Below are positions 27,906 through 37,319 of a stretch of 64,000 nt of DNA, in pieces. The DNA comes from CAWDMN01 sp963803155 (GTDB lineage Bacteria; Acidobacteriota; Terriglobia; Versatilivoradales; Versatilivoraceae): NCBI GenBank assembly GCA_963803155.1, contig CAWDMN010000052.1, forward strand, positions 83,289 through 147,288, written 5' to 3'. Numbering within the stretch: the first letter of the stretch is position 1; each line of letters opens with the position of its first letter. Below the pieces are notes generated by a model, which saw only the letters and a list, made by a program, of their open reading frames with translations, was not told the origin of the DNA and searched no databases. Made by a program: the position numbers and the translations under genes.

Positions 27906-28175
27906 TCAATGAGAATCAGAGCCGCCTGAAGAACTGGACGGTGAGCTTGAATGAGCGGCGGGATTGGCCGACCGACCGGCAGTAACCGTGGAAATCGCAT
28001 GTTTAAACACCAACTGCTCCTGATTGTTGGCTTCCAGGATGACGGAGTATTTGTCGAAACTTTTGATGCGGCCGGTAAGCTTTACTCCGCTCATTAGGTA
28101 GATGGTGGCGACAGTTTTATCTTTGCGTACGTTATTGAGGAATACATCCTGGATGTTCTGAACCGGCTTTTCCAT
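27906..28175 (-). CDS. hfq: RNA chaperone Hfq
   Basis: 89 residues. Sm1 (KDKTVATIYLMSGVKLTGRI, DKYSVIL) and Sm2 (VFKHAISTV) motifs are intact, so a hexamer with a U-binding proximal face is expected. The Ser/Gly-rich C-terminal tail is short. The start at 28175 (MEKPVQNIQ) is chosen because AAGGAGG lies 8 nt before it; an ATG at 28199 would put that site inside the gene. Between miaA and hflX. Confidence 0.96.
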   Translation of the reverse strand: MEKPVQNIQDVFLNNVRKDKTVATIYLMSGVKLTGRIKSFDKYSVILEANNQEQLVFKHAISTVTAGRSANPAAHSSSPSSSSGGSDSH

Positions 28176-28378
28176 AGGTCCTGCCTCCTTGCTCATCACT
28201 GAATCCGCCGCAGCGAAAAGTAAATACCATTTTAATCATTTCGGTGGATTTCTCCAACTGGACTTTTTAAAAAAATTCGCGTGAAAAATGCAGGGTAAAA
28301 AATGGAATTGAAAACAAAGACGGCAAATTTCTGTTTGCGGGGGGGATCCTCTGGAGAAAAGGACATCGAAATCGCGGA

Positions 28379-29311
28379 TTAAAGCAAATGATTCTTTATG
28401 CGACGCTCAGCGGTCAAAAAAGTCTCCAGCTGATGACCGAAGCCCGCAATCCAATTCACATCTAGCTCCCGACGGAACCAGGTCAATTGACGTTTGGAAT
28501 AATTCCGTGTGAATTGTTGAGTCAGAGTGATCGCCTCCTCCAGTGAAATAGAACCGTTTAGCATTTGGAGAACCTGAGCATACCCGAGCGACTGCAGGGG
28601 TTTTAAATTAGCCGAAAAGCCCATATCCAAAATCCGTTTCACTTCGTCAGCCAAACCGCGCTCAAACATCTGATGAACACGCTGATTGATGGCTTCATAC
28701 AATTGTTCGCGGGGAGGGTTCAAACCGATTTTCAAAATGTGGAACCCTTGCAAAGGATCTTTATCCGATAGGAATTGTTCCGAAAGCGGACGTGAAGTCA
28801 GCCAAAAGACTTCGAGTGCACGAATGAGTTTTGGTTTATCCCGCGGAGATATTCTTTCGGCACTGAGTGGATCCACTCGGCGCAGCAAACGGTGCAGTTG
28901 TGAAATCCCCCTTCTCGCGACCAGCTGCAGGAAACGCCGCCGCAAATCCTCCGAACGTTTGGGGCCTCGAAACAATCCATCCAACAAAGCTCGCAAGTAT
29001 AGGCCGGTTCCCCCTACGACCAATGGAATCTTTTCCCGCGATTGAATTTCGGAGAGTATTTGTCTTCCCCGTGTCATGAAGTCCCCGGCCGTAAAGACGG
29101 CGTCCGGTTCGAGGAAATCCAGCAAATGATGAGGAATTCCCGCCTGCTCTTTAAGAGAAGGCTTCGATGTTCCTACGTCCAGGTGCCGGTAAACTTGAAC
29201 GGAATCGCAATTAATAATTTCTCCAGAAAACTCCGAAGCCAGGCGGAGGGCAAGGCTGGATTTCCCGGAGGCCGTAGGACCAAGAATGACAATGAGAGGC
29301 CAATTGTTCAA
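28379..29311 (-). CDS. miaA: tRNA dimethylallyltransferase
   Basis: 310 residues. P-loop GPTASGKSSLA, then INCDSVQVYRHLDVGTSKP, HHLLDFLEP and VGGTGLYLRALLDG are diagnostic. It adds dimethylallyl to A37 of tRNAs reading UNN codons. The start is TTG at 29311, overlapping the TGA of a 31-codon membrane ORF (TTGA), so translation looks coupled to that small ORF. First recognised enzyme of the miaA-hfq-hflX block. Confidence 0.96.
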   Translation of the reverse strand: MNNWPLIVILGPTASGKSSLALRLASEFSGEIINCDSVQVYRHLDVGTSKPSLKEQAGIPHHLLDFLEPDAVFTAGDFMTRGRQILSEIQSREKIPLVVGGTGLYLRALLDGLFRGPKRSEDLRRRFLQLVARRGISQLHRLLRRVDPLSAERISPRDKPKLIRALEVFWLTSRPLSEQFLSDKDPLQGFHILKIGLNPPREQLYEAINQRVHQMFERGLADEVKRILDMGFSANLKPLQSLGYAQVLQMLNGSISLEEAITLTQQFTRNYSKRQLTWFRRELDVNWIAGFGHQLETFLTAERRIKNHLL

Positions 29312-29403
29312 GATAAGAAAATAGTCCTTATGAAGAGGTAAAGCAGGATGAGTCCTGCCAGAATGATGAGTCCGAGTTGTTGCCCCCTGGAGTATTTCTT
29401 CAT
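29308..29403 (-). CDS. 31-residue single-span membrane ORF overlapping the miaA start
   Basis: ATG at 29403, TGA at 29308-29310. The product starts MKKYSRGQQ and continues with a continuous hydrophobic run (GLIILAGLILLYLFI) before RTIFLS: a classic positive-inside single transmembrane segment. The stop overlaps the TTG start of miaA. The composition and coupling support a real small gene, but the ribosome site is weak. No name known to me. Confidence 0.5.
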   Translation of the reverse strand: MKKYSRGQQLGLIILAGLILLYLFIRTIFLS

Positions 29404-29681
29404 TCGTTTATATTGGGAAGCCTATCGAGATTTACCTGCCAGTTCCGAGAGATTTAATCCGTGCTTCCAGTTGCAGGGTTTGAGTATCATATCAAAAAGT
29501 TGGAACCTCCCCAAAAAGAACAAGGCACTCGGAGTGCGATCAGCAGATAACATGCGCCCCGGCGAATCTTGGATGGAGACCTTTTGTCTTCATGGTGCGC
29601 CGCTGTCTCGCACCGGCTTTTTGGTTTTGATTCGGGGTGCTTGGATATCTGCTTCCCCTAGCCGATCCGGGCCGGGCTGGA

Positions 29682-30710
29682 TTACAGTTGGATGTTGTAG
29701 AAATAGGAAAATTGGATTGTAAGGTGATCACCGTCGAAGGCGGGAGGGAAGTTCGGAAAGGGAACGGAAAGGTTGATGGAGGAAATGGCCGCCCGATCAT
29801 AAGGCTGAACGCCAGAGGTCTTCGCCAATTGGAGATTCAAGATCCGTCCATCTTTCAAAACATCGAAAACTAACACGGTTTTGCCGCGAGTTCCCGTTCG
29901 GATCAATTGGGGGATGGCGGCGTACCAATTGTCGCGGACGCGGAAATAGACGATTCTCAACCAAGCCCCAAAATCAACTCCGCGGGTGTCACTCAGGATG
30001 GTTGGCTCATCCACTGAAAAATTGGCCTGACGATTGTCGAATTTACGCATCCCCCCGCCGACATCCCCAATCCCACTTCCACCACGAAAAAGCCCTCGGC
30101 GGATGGCGTCGTCGATGGAACTCTCGATGGAATTACCGGGAGTCTCCATTTTCGCCATCAGGTCGCGCAGATTGGTCCCATGCTTCCCTTCGCGATTCAT
30201 TTCTTCAGGGAGTGATAATTTCCCTAACATTTTTCCGTCTTCCTTTGTCAAGCCGGCCTGTTCTTGATTTGTAGCGGATGGAGGCGCCTGTGCTGTTTCG
30301 ACCGGTGGGGGCGCTGGCGGCGAGGTTCCCTTGACTATAGGTGGTTCCTGCGCCTTCGTATCAACTTCGGAGGCAGGAGATTTTTGTCGGGGGGGAGTGA
30401 CCATGGGGGTTTTGTCGGCGGACATTCGGTCATTGTCGGGAGGATTAGGGATTTTTTTTATCTTCTGGTGATCTTCAGGCAGTGGCATAAAAACAGGCCG
30501 ATTGGCTTCTAACCGGGTTATATCCCGGATTGAAGGCAAGGCAGGCGCTTTTTGCCAAGGCCAGTGTAAGGATGGAGAAAAAATAATCAGCAAGATAAGA
30601 AGAAAGTGAAAAAAAAGAGAAAAAAGAAGAGATTCCCCTTTCCTTCGGACTGTGGTTTTTTGGTCGAAGGAGTCATTTAGCAGAAAATGGAGATCTTCTT
30701 CCTGACGCAT
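29682..30710 (-). CDS. TonB-family energy transducer-like protein
   Basis: 342 residues. Cytoplasmic N-terminus, one membrane helix (LLFSLFFHFLLILLIIF, about 28-45), a Pro-rich spacer (PPAPPPVETAQAPPS region), a Gly-rich segment, and a C-terminal TonB/TolA-like domain (YFRVRDNWYAAIPQLIRTG; VLVFDVLKDGRILNLQL; YDRAAISSINLSVPFPNFP). It would link proton motive force to outer-membrane receptors such as the one at 11 kb. No exbB/exbD genes are adjacent. Confidence 0.85.
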   Translation of the reverse strand: MRQEEDLHFLLNDSFDQKTTVRRKGESLLFSLFFHFLLILLIIFSPSLHWPWQKAPALPSIRDITRLEANRPVFMPLPEDHQKIKKIPNPPDNDRMSADKTPMVTPPRQKSPASEVDTKAQEPPIVKGTSPPAPPPVETAQAPPSATNQEQAGLTKEDGKMLGKLSLPEEMNREGKHGTNLRDLMAKMETPGNSIESSIDDAIRRGLFRGGSGIGDVGGGMRKFDNRQANFSVDEPTILSDTRGVDFGAWLRIVYFRVRDNWYAAIPQLIRTGTRGKTVLVFDVLKDGRILNLQLAKTSGVQPYDRAAISSINLSVPFPNFPPAFDGDHLTIQFSYFYNIQL

Positions 30711-30936
30711 AGCTGGTTTGATGCTACAAAAAGTTCAAAGTAGAGGGCACTCGGGAAAAAAACAGGTAAAAATGATTTGCCTAAGGATGTTGAAGGGGCA
30801 GCTACACCCCTCCTCAAGGTTTTCGTTTCACGGCGGATTTACGCCGCATTCTTCTCAGCTCTGCTGGAAAGCGATGATCCCTTGATTTTATTGATTCTCG
30901 ATCAAGTCTCATTCGGAGCCGCCGATCAGATCCTAT

Positions 30937-31902
30937 TCAACGAGGAGAAGGCAGCTGGATATTCTGAACATGTGTCTTAATCTGCTCCACAATCTGCTGA
31001 GCCAACTCCAATGCCCGTGTGCCATTTTCCGCGGTGACCACTGGAACTCCACGAGTCCGCACTTTTTCCAAGAAGGATTTGATCTCTTCTTTGAGCGGTT
31101 CTGCCTTGGGAGGTTCGATTTTATGAGGAACCGTTACAGGCCTGTCGCCGGGCTTGCCGGGTTCGACTCGAACTGTAACCACATCCTGCCGCGTAAAATC
31201 AATGGAAACGTATTCCCGAGGCTGGAAAAAACGCAGTTTCCTAACTTTCTCCGTACTGACCCGGCTGGCGGTCAAATTGGCCACGCAGCCATTTTCGAAT
31301 TCCAGCCGGACATTAGCAATGTCGATTTTGGGGCTTAGAATGGGTAAGCCGACGGCGTGAACCGATCGGATCTGGCTTCCCGTGAATTCCAGCACCAGAT
31401 CCAGGTCGTGGATCATTAAATCATAAACCACATCGACATCCAGACTGCGGGATGTGAAAATTCCCAGCCGATGCACCTCAAAAAAGAGCGGGCGGGTCAA
31501 CATTTTCTGAACTTCCACCACCGCGGGATTGAAGCGCTCCAGATGTCCCACTTGTAGAATGCGGTGATACTCGGTGGCGAGTTTCCCCATTTCCCGGGCA
31601 TCCTCAACTGAAGAGGCGATCGGTTTCTCCACCAAGACATCAATTCCCTTCTCCAACAAGGCCATGCTGAGCCGCGCATGCTCCGTGGTAGGGGCAGCCA
31701 GGCTGACGGCGTCCACTCTTCCCAGTAGAAACTCAAAATCCGGATAATAATTTGTGCTAAATTCGGAAGCCACGGCTTCCCCGGTAGCCGGATTTTTATC
31801 CACAATTCCGATCAGCTCTACATCCGGCAATTCCCGATAGATTCGTACATGTTGGCGACCCAGGTAGCCCACTCCAATGACACCGACCCGCAACTTAGTC
31901 AT
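30937..31902 (-). CDS. Gfo/Idh/MocA-family NAD(P)-dependent oxidoreductase
   Basis: 321 residues. Rossmann start VGVIGVGYLGRQHVRIY, then LVEKPIASSVEDA with the Lys-Pro pair of the family. The YDLMIHDLDLVLEFTG segment follows, containing the His/Asp region of the active site. These enzymes oxidise or isomerise sugars. It sits just upstream of the lpxI/lpxA/fabZ group, an arrangement I recall from Acidobacteriota; a role in lipid A or surface sugar synthesis is plausible but not shown. Confidence 0.88.
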   Translation of the reverse strand: MTKLRVGVIGVGYLGRQHVRIYRELPDVELIGIVDKNPATGEAVASEFSTNYYPDFEFLLGRVDAVSLAAPTTEHARLSMALLEKGIDVLVEKPIASSVEDAREMGKLATEYHRILQVGHLERFNPAVVEVQKMLTRPLFFEVHRLGIFTSRSLDVDVVYDLMIHDLDLVLEFTGSQIRSVHAVGLPILSPKIDIANVRLEFENGCVANLTASRVSTEKVRKLRFFQPREYVSIDFTRQDVVTVRVEPGKPGDRPVTVPHKIEPPKAEPLKEEIKSFLEKVRTRGVPVVTAENGTRALELAQQIVEQIKTHVQNIQLPSPR

Positions 31903-32138
31903 AATGAACTCACTCTTCGATGATTAGAACCGCATCCTTCCCATTTTGCCGATTCCCCCGAAGTAATTCGTCCCGGCCCATAAAGATCGGCAGATGCGCC
32001 CATACAAAACCTGACTAAAGTCCTTCAGGTAGCGGGGCTCAAACAAGCCATCAGAATCTGCCTCTGGCTATTACGTGGGGGCTGCAATCTACTTGGTTTC
32101 AGACTCCAGATGTACTAGGTCAAGGCAAATACAGGAAG

Positions 32139-32954
32139 TCAATTCCCCGCGAGATAGGCGCTGATACTGATTTGACGCTGATCGGCCAATTCAATCACTT
32201 TCTCCCGGTCCATCACCAGAGTCTTATGGGCGTCAATGGCCATAGCGGTGGCATTCACTTCCGCCATGAGTTGGATTGTCGGAAGGCCAATCACGGGAAC
32301 ATCGAACCGCATATCCTGATTGGGCTTGCTCACTTTCACAACTGTAATAGGTCTTTGGCCGGCAAGTTCTGCCGCCCGCCGGATCACTGCGTCAGTTCCC
32401 TCCATGGCCTCAACGGCTATGCAAGCTTGTTCCCGGACCACGATAGTCTGTCCCAAATCCAGCCGGGCAATTTCCTGGGCGATTTGGCGGCCATACAAGA
32501 TGTCCTTTTCCTCTTCTTCAGAAGGGGGACGGCGAGTCAGAACTCCGGGTTCGGGCAAAAGCGGCTTAAGAAAAAGGGTCGAATCAAGCAGCTGGATTCC
32601 TTCCTCGTCTAGAACCCGGGCAACAGCTCCGATTAAAGAATCAGTGTTCCGCGAGGTGAGGCTGGTAAGTAATTTCAACAATTTCAAGTCCGGAACAATG
32701 GAACTGAAGATTTGCTTGTGTTTTACTTGGCCAGCCATGATGGCCCGAGTGATTCCTGCCTGATGAAAAATCTTGATCAGTTTTCCGAGTTGTCCCAGCC
32801 CAAGCCAGTGCACCGTCTTGGCTGCCTGGGCAATTTCGGGGAAAGCCTCTTCTTTGATGGCCGCCACCACCATATCGATTTTCCGCGAGCGAGCCGCCTC
32901 GAGGATTAGGAAGGGGAATTTGCCATTTCCGGCTATGAGACCGTATCGTTCCAT
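32139..32954 (-). CDS. lpxI: UDP-2,3-diacylglucosamine pyrophosphatase LpxI
   Basis: 271 residues, DUF1009/LpxI. The N-terminal GLIAGNGKFPFLILEAA and the central ARLDLGQTIVVREQACIAVEAMEGTDAVIRRA (shared by the family; split here by position about 165-196) are diagnostic. The C-terminal DVPVIGLPTIQLM segment follows. It releases lipid X from UDP-2,3-diacylglucosamine and replaces LpxH in many phyla. Neighbours lpxA and fabZ support the role. Confidence 0.95.
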   Translation of the reverse strand: MERYGLIAGNGKFPFLILEAARSRKIDMVVAAIKEEAFPEIAQAAKTVHWLGLGQLGKLIKIFHQAGITRAIMAGQVKHKQIFSSIVPDLKLLKLLTSLTSRNTDSLIGAVARVLDEEGIQLLDSTLFLKPLLPEPGVLTRRPPSEEEEKDILYGRQIAQEIARLDLGQTIVVREQACIAVEAMEGTDAVIRRAAELAGQRPITVVKVSKPNQDMRFDVPVIGLPTIQLMAEVNATAMAIDAHKTLVMDREKVIELADQRQISISAYLAGN

Positions 32955-33089
32955 AAGAATGTATCAGCCGCCAGGCGTCAGAGGGCAGGGATAGGAATCG
33001 GGAGAATGGCGGAAAATTGCCGGAATTCGATTAAACTGATGTCGCGTAATCGCCACCTGTTGCCTGACACCTAGCACCTGACACCTGCT

Positions 33090-33866
33090 TTACTTAATCA
33101 CTCCCCGTTCGCTCTGTTCTATAAATTCAATCAGAATTCTCACCTCGGAACAGTCCCGAAATCTTTCTTTGAGGAGAGCCAGTGCTTGGGAAGTGTTGAG
33201 TTTGGATTTCAATAGGATTCGGTAAGCCTCCTGAATTTTGCCAATAGACTCCCTGGTGAATCCCTTGCGCTCCAAACCCATGGCATTTACGCCGTAATTA
33301 CTGGTATTGCGGGCACTGACCGTTTTGGAATAAGGGAGGACATCTTTGGTAACGACCGAATACCCTCCCACAAACCCATATGCGCCAACTTTGCAGAACT
33401 GATGAACACCGGAATAGGCTCCTATGCTGGCATGATCGGCGATGGTGACATGGCCAGCCAGCGTTGCGGCATTCCCCATAATAATATGGCTGCCAAGCAG
33501 ACAGTCATGGGCAATATGGACATTGGCCATGCAAAAATTATGATTTCCAATCACCGTTTGTCCATTGCCTAGAATTGTCCCCCGGCTAATGGTGACATAC
33601 TCACGGAAAATATTGTGATGACCAATAATCAGCTGTGTATCTTCCCCTTTATATTTGAGATCCTGCGGGGGGAATCCAATCGAACACATGGGGAAAAACT
33701 CGCAGCCGGGGCCAATTTCCGTGGTCCCTTCGATGACACTGTGCGCCCCAATCCGAGTCCCTTCTCCGATGGTCACCCGATCACCGATGATTGCATAGGG
33801 TTCCACCGAAACATTGGGACCGATTTGTGCCCTAGGGTGAATGATAGCGGTGGGATGAATCTCCAT
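33090..33866 (-). CDS. lpxA: UDP-N-acetylglucosamine acyltransferase
   Basis: 258 residues of left-handed parallel beta-helix hexapeptides from residue 1 (IHPTAIIHPRAQIGPNV), with the catalytic His in the NVHIAHDCLLGSH segment and the family's VTIADHASIGAYSGVHQF stretch. First acylation step of lipid A. The ATG overlaps the fabZ stop (TAATG), so the two are coupled. C-terminal helices end in EFIEQSERGVIK. Confidence 0.96.
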   Translation of the reverse strand: MEIHPTAIIHPRAQIGPNVSVEPYAIIGDRVTIGEGTRIGAHSVIEGTTEIGPGCEFFPMCSIGFPPQDLKYKGEDTQLIIGHHNIFREYVTISRGTILGNGQTVIGNHNFCMANVHIAHDCLLGSHIIMGNAATLAGHVTIADHASIGAYSGVHQFCKVGAYGFVGGYSVVTKDVLPYSKTVSARNTSNYGVNAMGLERKGFTRESIGKIQEAYRILLKSKLNTSQALALLKERFRDCSEVRILIEFIEQSERGVIK

Positions 33867-34306
33867 TATTCGCTCCGGTCCACGATGGAGGAAAGGATCT
33901 CCGCTTCAGCGACCAATTTCTCTCCGACAAAAGCCTCTCCCCGAAGTTTTCCATGCCGAGGCTTCATTTTGATCACTTCGACCACCATTCGAAGCTGGTT
34001 GCCTGGAACAACGGGCTGGCGGAATCTGGCCTGATCGATGCCCATGAAATAAACCAACTTTTTGTTCCGGTCGGGGATGTCTCGCAAGACCATAACGGCG
34101 CCTACTTGCGCCATGGCTTCAACGATTAGCACTCCAGGCATGACGGGAGCGCCGGGGAAATGGCCGGGGAAAAAAGGCTCATTAATGGTGACGTTTTTAA
34201 TGCCAACAATCCGTTTCCCGGGTTCCAGTTCTTCAATGTAATCGACTAAAAGAAACGGGTACCGATGCGGCAGAATCTTTTGGATTTCATTCACATCCAT
34301 CAACAT
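33866..34306 (-). CDS. fabZ: 3-hydroxyacyl-ACP dehydratase FabZ
   Basis: 146 residues, hot-dog fold. HRYPFLLVDYI, the catalytic His in FFPGHFPGAPVMPGVL, and the Glu in IVEAMAQVGA are present. It dehydrates 3-hydroxyacyl-ACP in fatty acid elongation and balances supply with lipid A acylation. ATG 34306 or 34300. It is coupled to lpxA. In many genomes lpxD lies just upstream; here skp is directly upstream. Confidence 0.96.
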   Translation of the reverse strand: MLMDVNEIQKILPHRYPFLLVDYIEELEPGKRIVGIKNVTINEPFFPGHFPGAPVMPGVLIVEAMAQVGAVMVLRDIPDRNKKLVYFMGIDQARFRQPVVPGNQLRMVVEVIKMKPRHGKLRGEAFVGEKLVAEAEILSSIVDRSE

Positions 34307-34432
34307 GATTCACATCCTTGGCAATTTAAGATGCTTCTTCTCAGGGCCAACCAGGGCTGACCCGCGGCGGAAGTCCCCTCGAAAACCGAGTGAGCTTTGA
34401 TCGGCAGCCCGTTAGTTTGGCATTCCAAATAT

Positions 34433-35005
34433 TTATTTTTTCGCTGGTGCGGCCGCTGCCGTGGTTGCGGAGGTGGGATTTGCGGCATCGTACCGTTTGA
34501 TTATTTCACTCGTAACGTCAAGGGCGCTGTTTACAAAGAGCAATTGGCTCGACTGACTCGATCCATCGAGAACCAGCGAAAAGTTGTTTTCCTGGGCGTA
34601 CTTTTGAACAATAGGTCCCATCTTGCGCCCAATGCGTTCCAAAATTTCATTCCGCATCGCGTTAAATTCTTTTTCCGCGTCTTCTTGACCACGCTGTAAT
34701 TCAGTGCTTTTTAGCTGGATATTTTTGTTCAAAACCGCCAGAGACTCCTCGTTTAGAGTTTGGCGTTGGGTCTCAAGCTGTTGTTGCAGAGCTTGGATTT
34801 CTGACTGCTTTCTCTGCAGTTCCGCTTTTCTCCCCTCCAGTTTCTTTTGGAATTCATCATTAGCAATTTTCCCCTCCGCACATTCCACCAAGGCACGAAA
34901 ATAGCTGATGACACCGATCTTTTGGGGGACAGTCCCTTGGGCAAAGAGGTTGCTTCCCGTCGCAAGTCCCAGAATCGTGCCGGCAATCCATAATTTGCTT
35001 TTCAT
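34433..35005 (-). CDS. skp: OmpH/Skp-family periplasmic chaperone
   Basis: 190 residues. Signal peptide ending GSNLFAQ, then KIGVISYFRALVECAEGK, long coiled-coil tentacles (about 50-130), and a C-terminal strand region (NNFSLVLDGSSQSSQLLFVN). The Ala/Thr-rich tail is a family variation. It carries unfolded outer-membrane proteins to BamA. In this window bamA lies upstream, separated by a propeller gene. Confidence 0.9.
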   Translation of the reverse strand: MKSKLWIAGTILGLATGSNLFAQGTVPQKIGVISYFRALVECAEGKIANDEFQKKLEGRKAELQRKQSEIQALQQQLETQRQTLNEESLAVLNKNIQLKSTELQRGQEDAEKEFNAMRNEILERIGRKMGPIVQKYAQENNFSLVLDGSSQSSQLLFVNSALDVTSEIIKRYDAANPTSATTAAAAPAKK

Positions 35006-35196
35006 TGAGCAAAGGCTCCTTTTATCTTTGAGATTACTCTTTGGGCCCTATCATTTTTTCTTGAAAGGATGAGTTTAAAATGAGGAATGACGAATAATGA
35101 GGAATCAATGAACCCAAGCTAATTTCACAACTTAGGATGGAATCCAGGGATTAAAAACACCATTCAATCCCAAAAAAACCCCTCTATACAAACCAA

Positions 35197-35239
35197 AAGG
35201 TCCTCTTCACATTTCTCTTGCCTTTGGAAAGAGGACCTT
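35197..35239. terminator. 11-bp stem with long loop, possible bidirectional terminator
   Basis: AAGGTCCTCTT at 35197-35207 pairs exactly with AAGAGGACCTT at 35229-35239. On the minus strand T-rich sequence follows, downstream of the YVTN propeller gene. The 21-base loop is longer than usual. Confidence 0.5.
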
Positions 35240-35300
35240 GGCAAACCGATATTTTAACCATTTCAACAAGGAAAAAAAGCAAAAAAACCAAACTGATAAT

Positions 35301-36998
35301 TTACTGAATCGGAGTCGCTTCCAAAAATCCGCTGGTATTCGACCCGCTCCAGACCCTGGAGACGCTCAAAATAGCATTATTATTGGCATCGGAAATTTCC
35401 AAGGGACCGTAGGTACTTGTGGTTAATTTGAGGTATGAAATCATATCATCCGTGATAAAGAAGCCGCCTGCCGGGATCAGGATCGTACTGTCGGTCGCCA
35501 ACACTTCCCCTTTGTCATTGCTTCTCAAAGTCAATGTCAAGCTGGCCGAGACACTACCCGGATTAAAAATAACGACTTGGGAATGGTATGCCCCCACATT
35601 GGTAATGGAGTTGATCAGCAGCCGGTTAAATCCGGCAGTTCGTCCAATTTCTATGCTGGGATCGTTGCTTACGTTATCAATTACAGAAGCGAAACAGGCA
35701 AAAGACTGATCAGAGGTTAATGAGAGGGAACCCTGAACATTGGTGAGACCCTCGCTCCCTAAAAGATACCTCACCACATTATTAAGCTGAAGCATTCCCT
35801 TACTCGCAATAGAGACGGAACCAGAGCCAATCAAGGTCCCCGATTTGTCCCGCAATTGTATCTGAACGGTCGAACTCTTCTCTCCCAAATTATTAATCCC
35901 CAGGTTGGAGCGGAAGGCTTCTGAATCGGCAACCCATGGGATGTTTTGTTGATACCCCATGGAGACAACATAAATGGAGTCTTTCGTGGGGCTGCAAACA
36001 ATTGCCGTGTTGTTGGTGGAGTTTACCGTAATTTGAGTGGTCCCATCCCCCAAGTTAGCGCTAGTTGTGCTCATGCGGAAGAGGTTGGTTTTGTCGTTCA
36101 GATCGACGTACGCAATGGTTTTCGATTCTGAAGAGAGAACAGCGGCCCGGTGATTAATCGGATTAATATCGACGGATGTAGGACGCATTCCCAAGTTCAC
36201 GTCGCTGACGCCAGACAAATTTGGCCAGCCGCTATAATCAATGACGGATACGGTGCTGGACGCCAGCTGGGAATTGGTTACCACGAAGAGTTTTTTCTCT
36301 ACATCAACCGCAATAGAAGTCGGCTGTAAAAAGCCGAGGTAGGGAAAATCGAGCAGTTTGACTTTATTTGTAAGATCGATCAAGGTAACACTTTCCAAAA
36401 AAGTCCCACTCCCTGAATCGGTCCCGACTCTATTGACGACGACGGCTCCATCTACATCCGGCAAGTAGGCCACGGCAATGGGTGCAGTTCCCACAATGAT
36501 AGGAGTGGCGAGCAGATTCTTCAGAGTATTCAAATCTACAAATGAGACACTATTTGCGGTCAAATTCGCCACGATGGCAACATTTCGTTTGGTGTCAATG
36601 GCGACGGCGCGAGGATTCTTGTCGACCGCGACTACCCCAACAATAGTCGGATTAGCGGGGTCCGCCAAACTGACGACCGTTATGTTATTGCTATCGAAGT
36701 TTGTGATAACGGCTTGATTGGTATTGGGATTGATGGCCACGCTGATCGGACCCAACCCGCGTTTGGTCGTATCCGTATCCGAATCGAGCTGAAAGGCCGT
36801 ATTGGCGGTGTTCTTGCCCAGATCAATGGTCACAATGCTGTTGGTGTACCGGTTGACGACAACGGCAATGTTGGTTTGCGGATTGAGGGCGCTGGCATAA
36901 GGGCCGCTCCCATAGGCAACCGGGATCACCGCCTGCGCCCAGAGTGCCGGACTCATCAAGAATAAGAAAGCCAAGGCAAAACTCAATTTCATTTTCAT
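35301..36998 (-). CDS. Secreted YVTN-type beta-propeller protein
   Basis: 565 residues from the ATG at 36998 (GGGGGA upstream). A signal peptide (MKMKLSFALAFLFLMSPALWAQ) is followed by repeated blades of the form AVAINPNTNQAVITN, AVAIDTKRNVAIVAN, SVDINPINHRAAVLS, the YVTN/Lvr propeller pattern. From about residue 370 a beta-sandwich-like region follows (SNLGINNLGEKSSTVQIQL, NVGAYHSQVVIFNPG). A surface or periplasmic scaffold role is likely; ligand unknown. It separates bamA from skp, which are usually adjacent. Confidence 0.75.
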   Translation of the reverse strand: MKMKLSFALAFLFLMSPALWAQAVIPVAYGSGPYASALNPQTNIAVVVNRYTNSIVTIDLGKNTANTAFQLDSDTDTTKRGLGPISVAINPNTNQAVITNFDSNNITVVSLADPANPTIVGVVAVDKNPRAVAIDTKRNVAIVANLTANSVSFVDLNTLKNLLATPIIVGTAPIAVAYLPDVDGAVVVNRVGTDSGSGTFLESVTLIDLTNKVKLLDFPYLGFLQPTSIAVDVEKKLFVVTNSQLASSTVSVIDYSGWPNLSGVSDVNLGMRPTSVDINPINHRAAVLSSESKTIAYVDLNDKTNLFRMSTTSANLGDGTTQITVNSTNNTAIVCSPTKDSIYVVSMGYQQNIPWVADSEAFRSNLGINNLGEKSSTVQIQLRDKSGTLIGSGSVSIASKGMLQLNNVVRYLLGSEGLTNVQGSLSLTSDQSFACFASVIDNVSNDPSIEIGRTAGFNRLLINSITNVGAYHSQVVIFNPGSVSASLTLTLRSNDKGEVLATDSTILIPAGGFFITDDMISYLKLTTSTYGPLEISDANNNAILSVSRVWSGSNTSGFLEATPIQ

Positions 36999-37013
36999 TC
37001 GGCATTCCCCCAA

Positions 37014-37317
37014 CTATGGAGAAAAAGTATAGATTAAAATTACAGGCAATGGCTCGAATCGCCTACATCGTTACTCACTGAGCCGCAGGTTGAAGAAGTC
37101 CACCCATCCTGTTTTTGCTCAAAGAATAATGTCCAAACATGAATCGATAAAACTGAACAGTCTCAGCGCCGCGATTTATAGACGATCCTTTGAATCCAAA
37201 TGTCTAGCGAGACTTCGTCTCGGATCAAAATCATCGGCTTTTGCGGCTCAAGCAGAGCAGCATTCAAAAAAAATCGACAGTCCAAATAAAAAAAATCAAA
37301 CGATGAGCGGCCACTCA
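37014..37317. other. Intergenic region with repeat C copy 2 and the bamA terminator
   Basis: Between bamA and the propeller gene. It contains repeat C copy 2 (37204-37254) and the terminator (37285-37319). A clear promoter for the propeller gene is not visible. Confidence 0.5.
37204..37254 (-). repeat. Dispersed intergenic repeat C, copy 2
   Basis: Inverted relative to copy 1 at 26231-26319. It contains CTAGCGAGACTTCGTCTC (37204-37221) and the module whose reverse complement starts TGCTTGAGCCGCAAAAG. The two modules are almost adjacent here. Confidence 0.6.
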
Positions 37318-37319
37318 TC
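37285..37319 (-). terminator. Intrinsic terminator overlapping the bamA stop codon
   Basis: Read on the minus strand: GATGAG, loop TGGCCG, CTCATC, then a T-rich run including eight T in a row. The TGA of bamA lies at the start of the stem, so the hairpin begins within the coding end. Confidence 0.75.

Noticed and set aside
29404..29540. TATGAT -10-like box on the minus strand ahead of the membrane ORF/miaA
   Set aside because: No matching -35 at normal spacing, so a promoter cannot be claimed.
33050..33089. Short direct repeats CTGACACCT upstream of lpxI's neighbour lpxA
   Set aside because: Only two or three short units; too few to be CRISPR or a regulated iteron.
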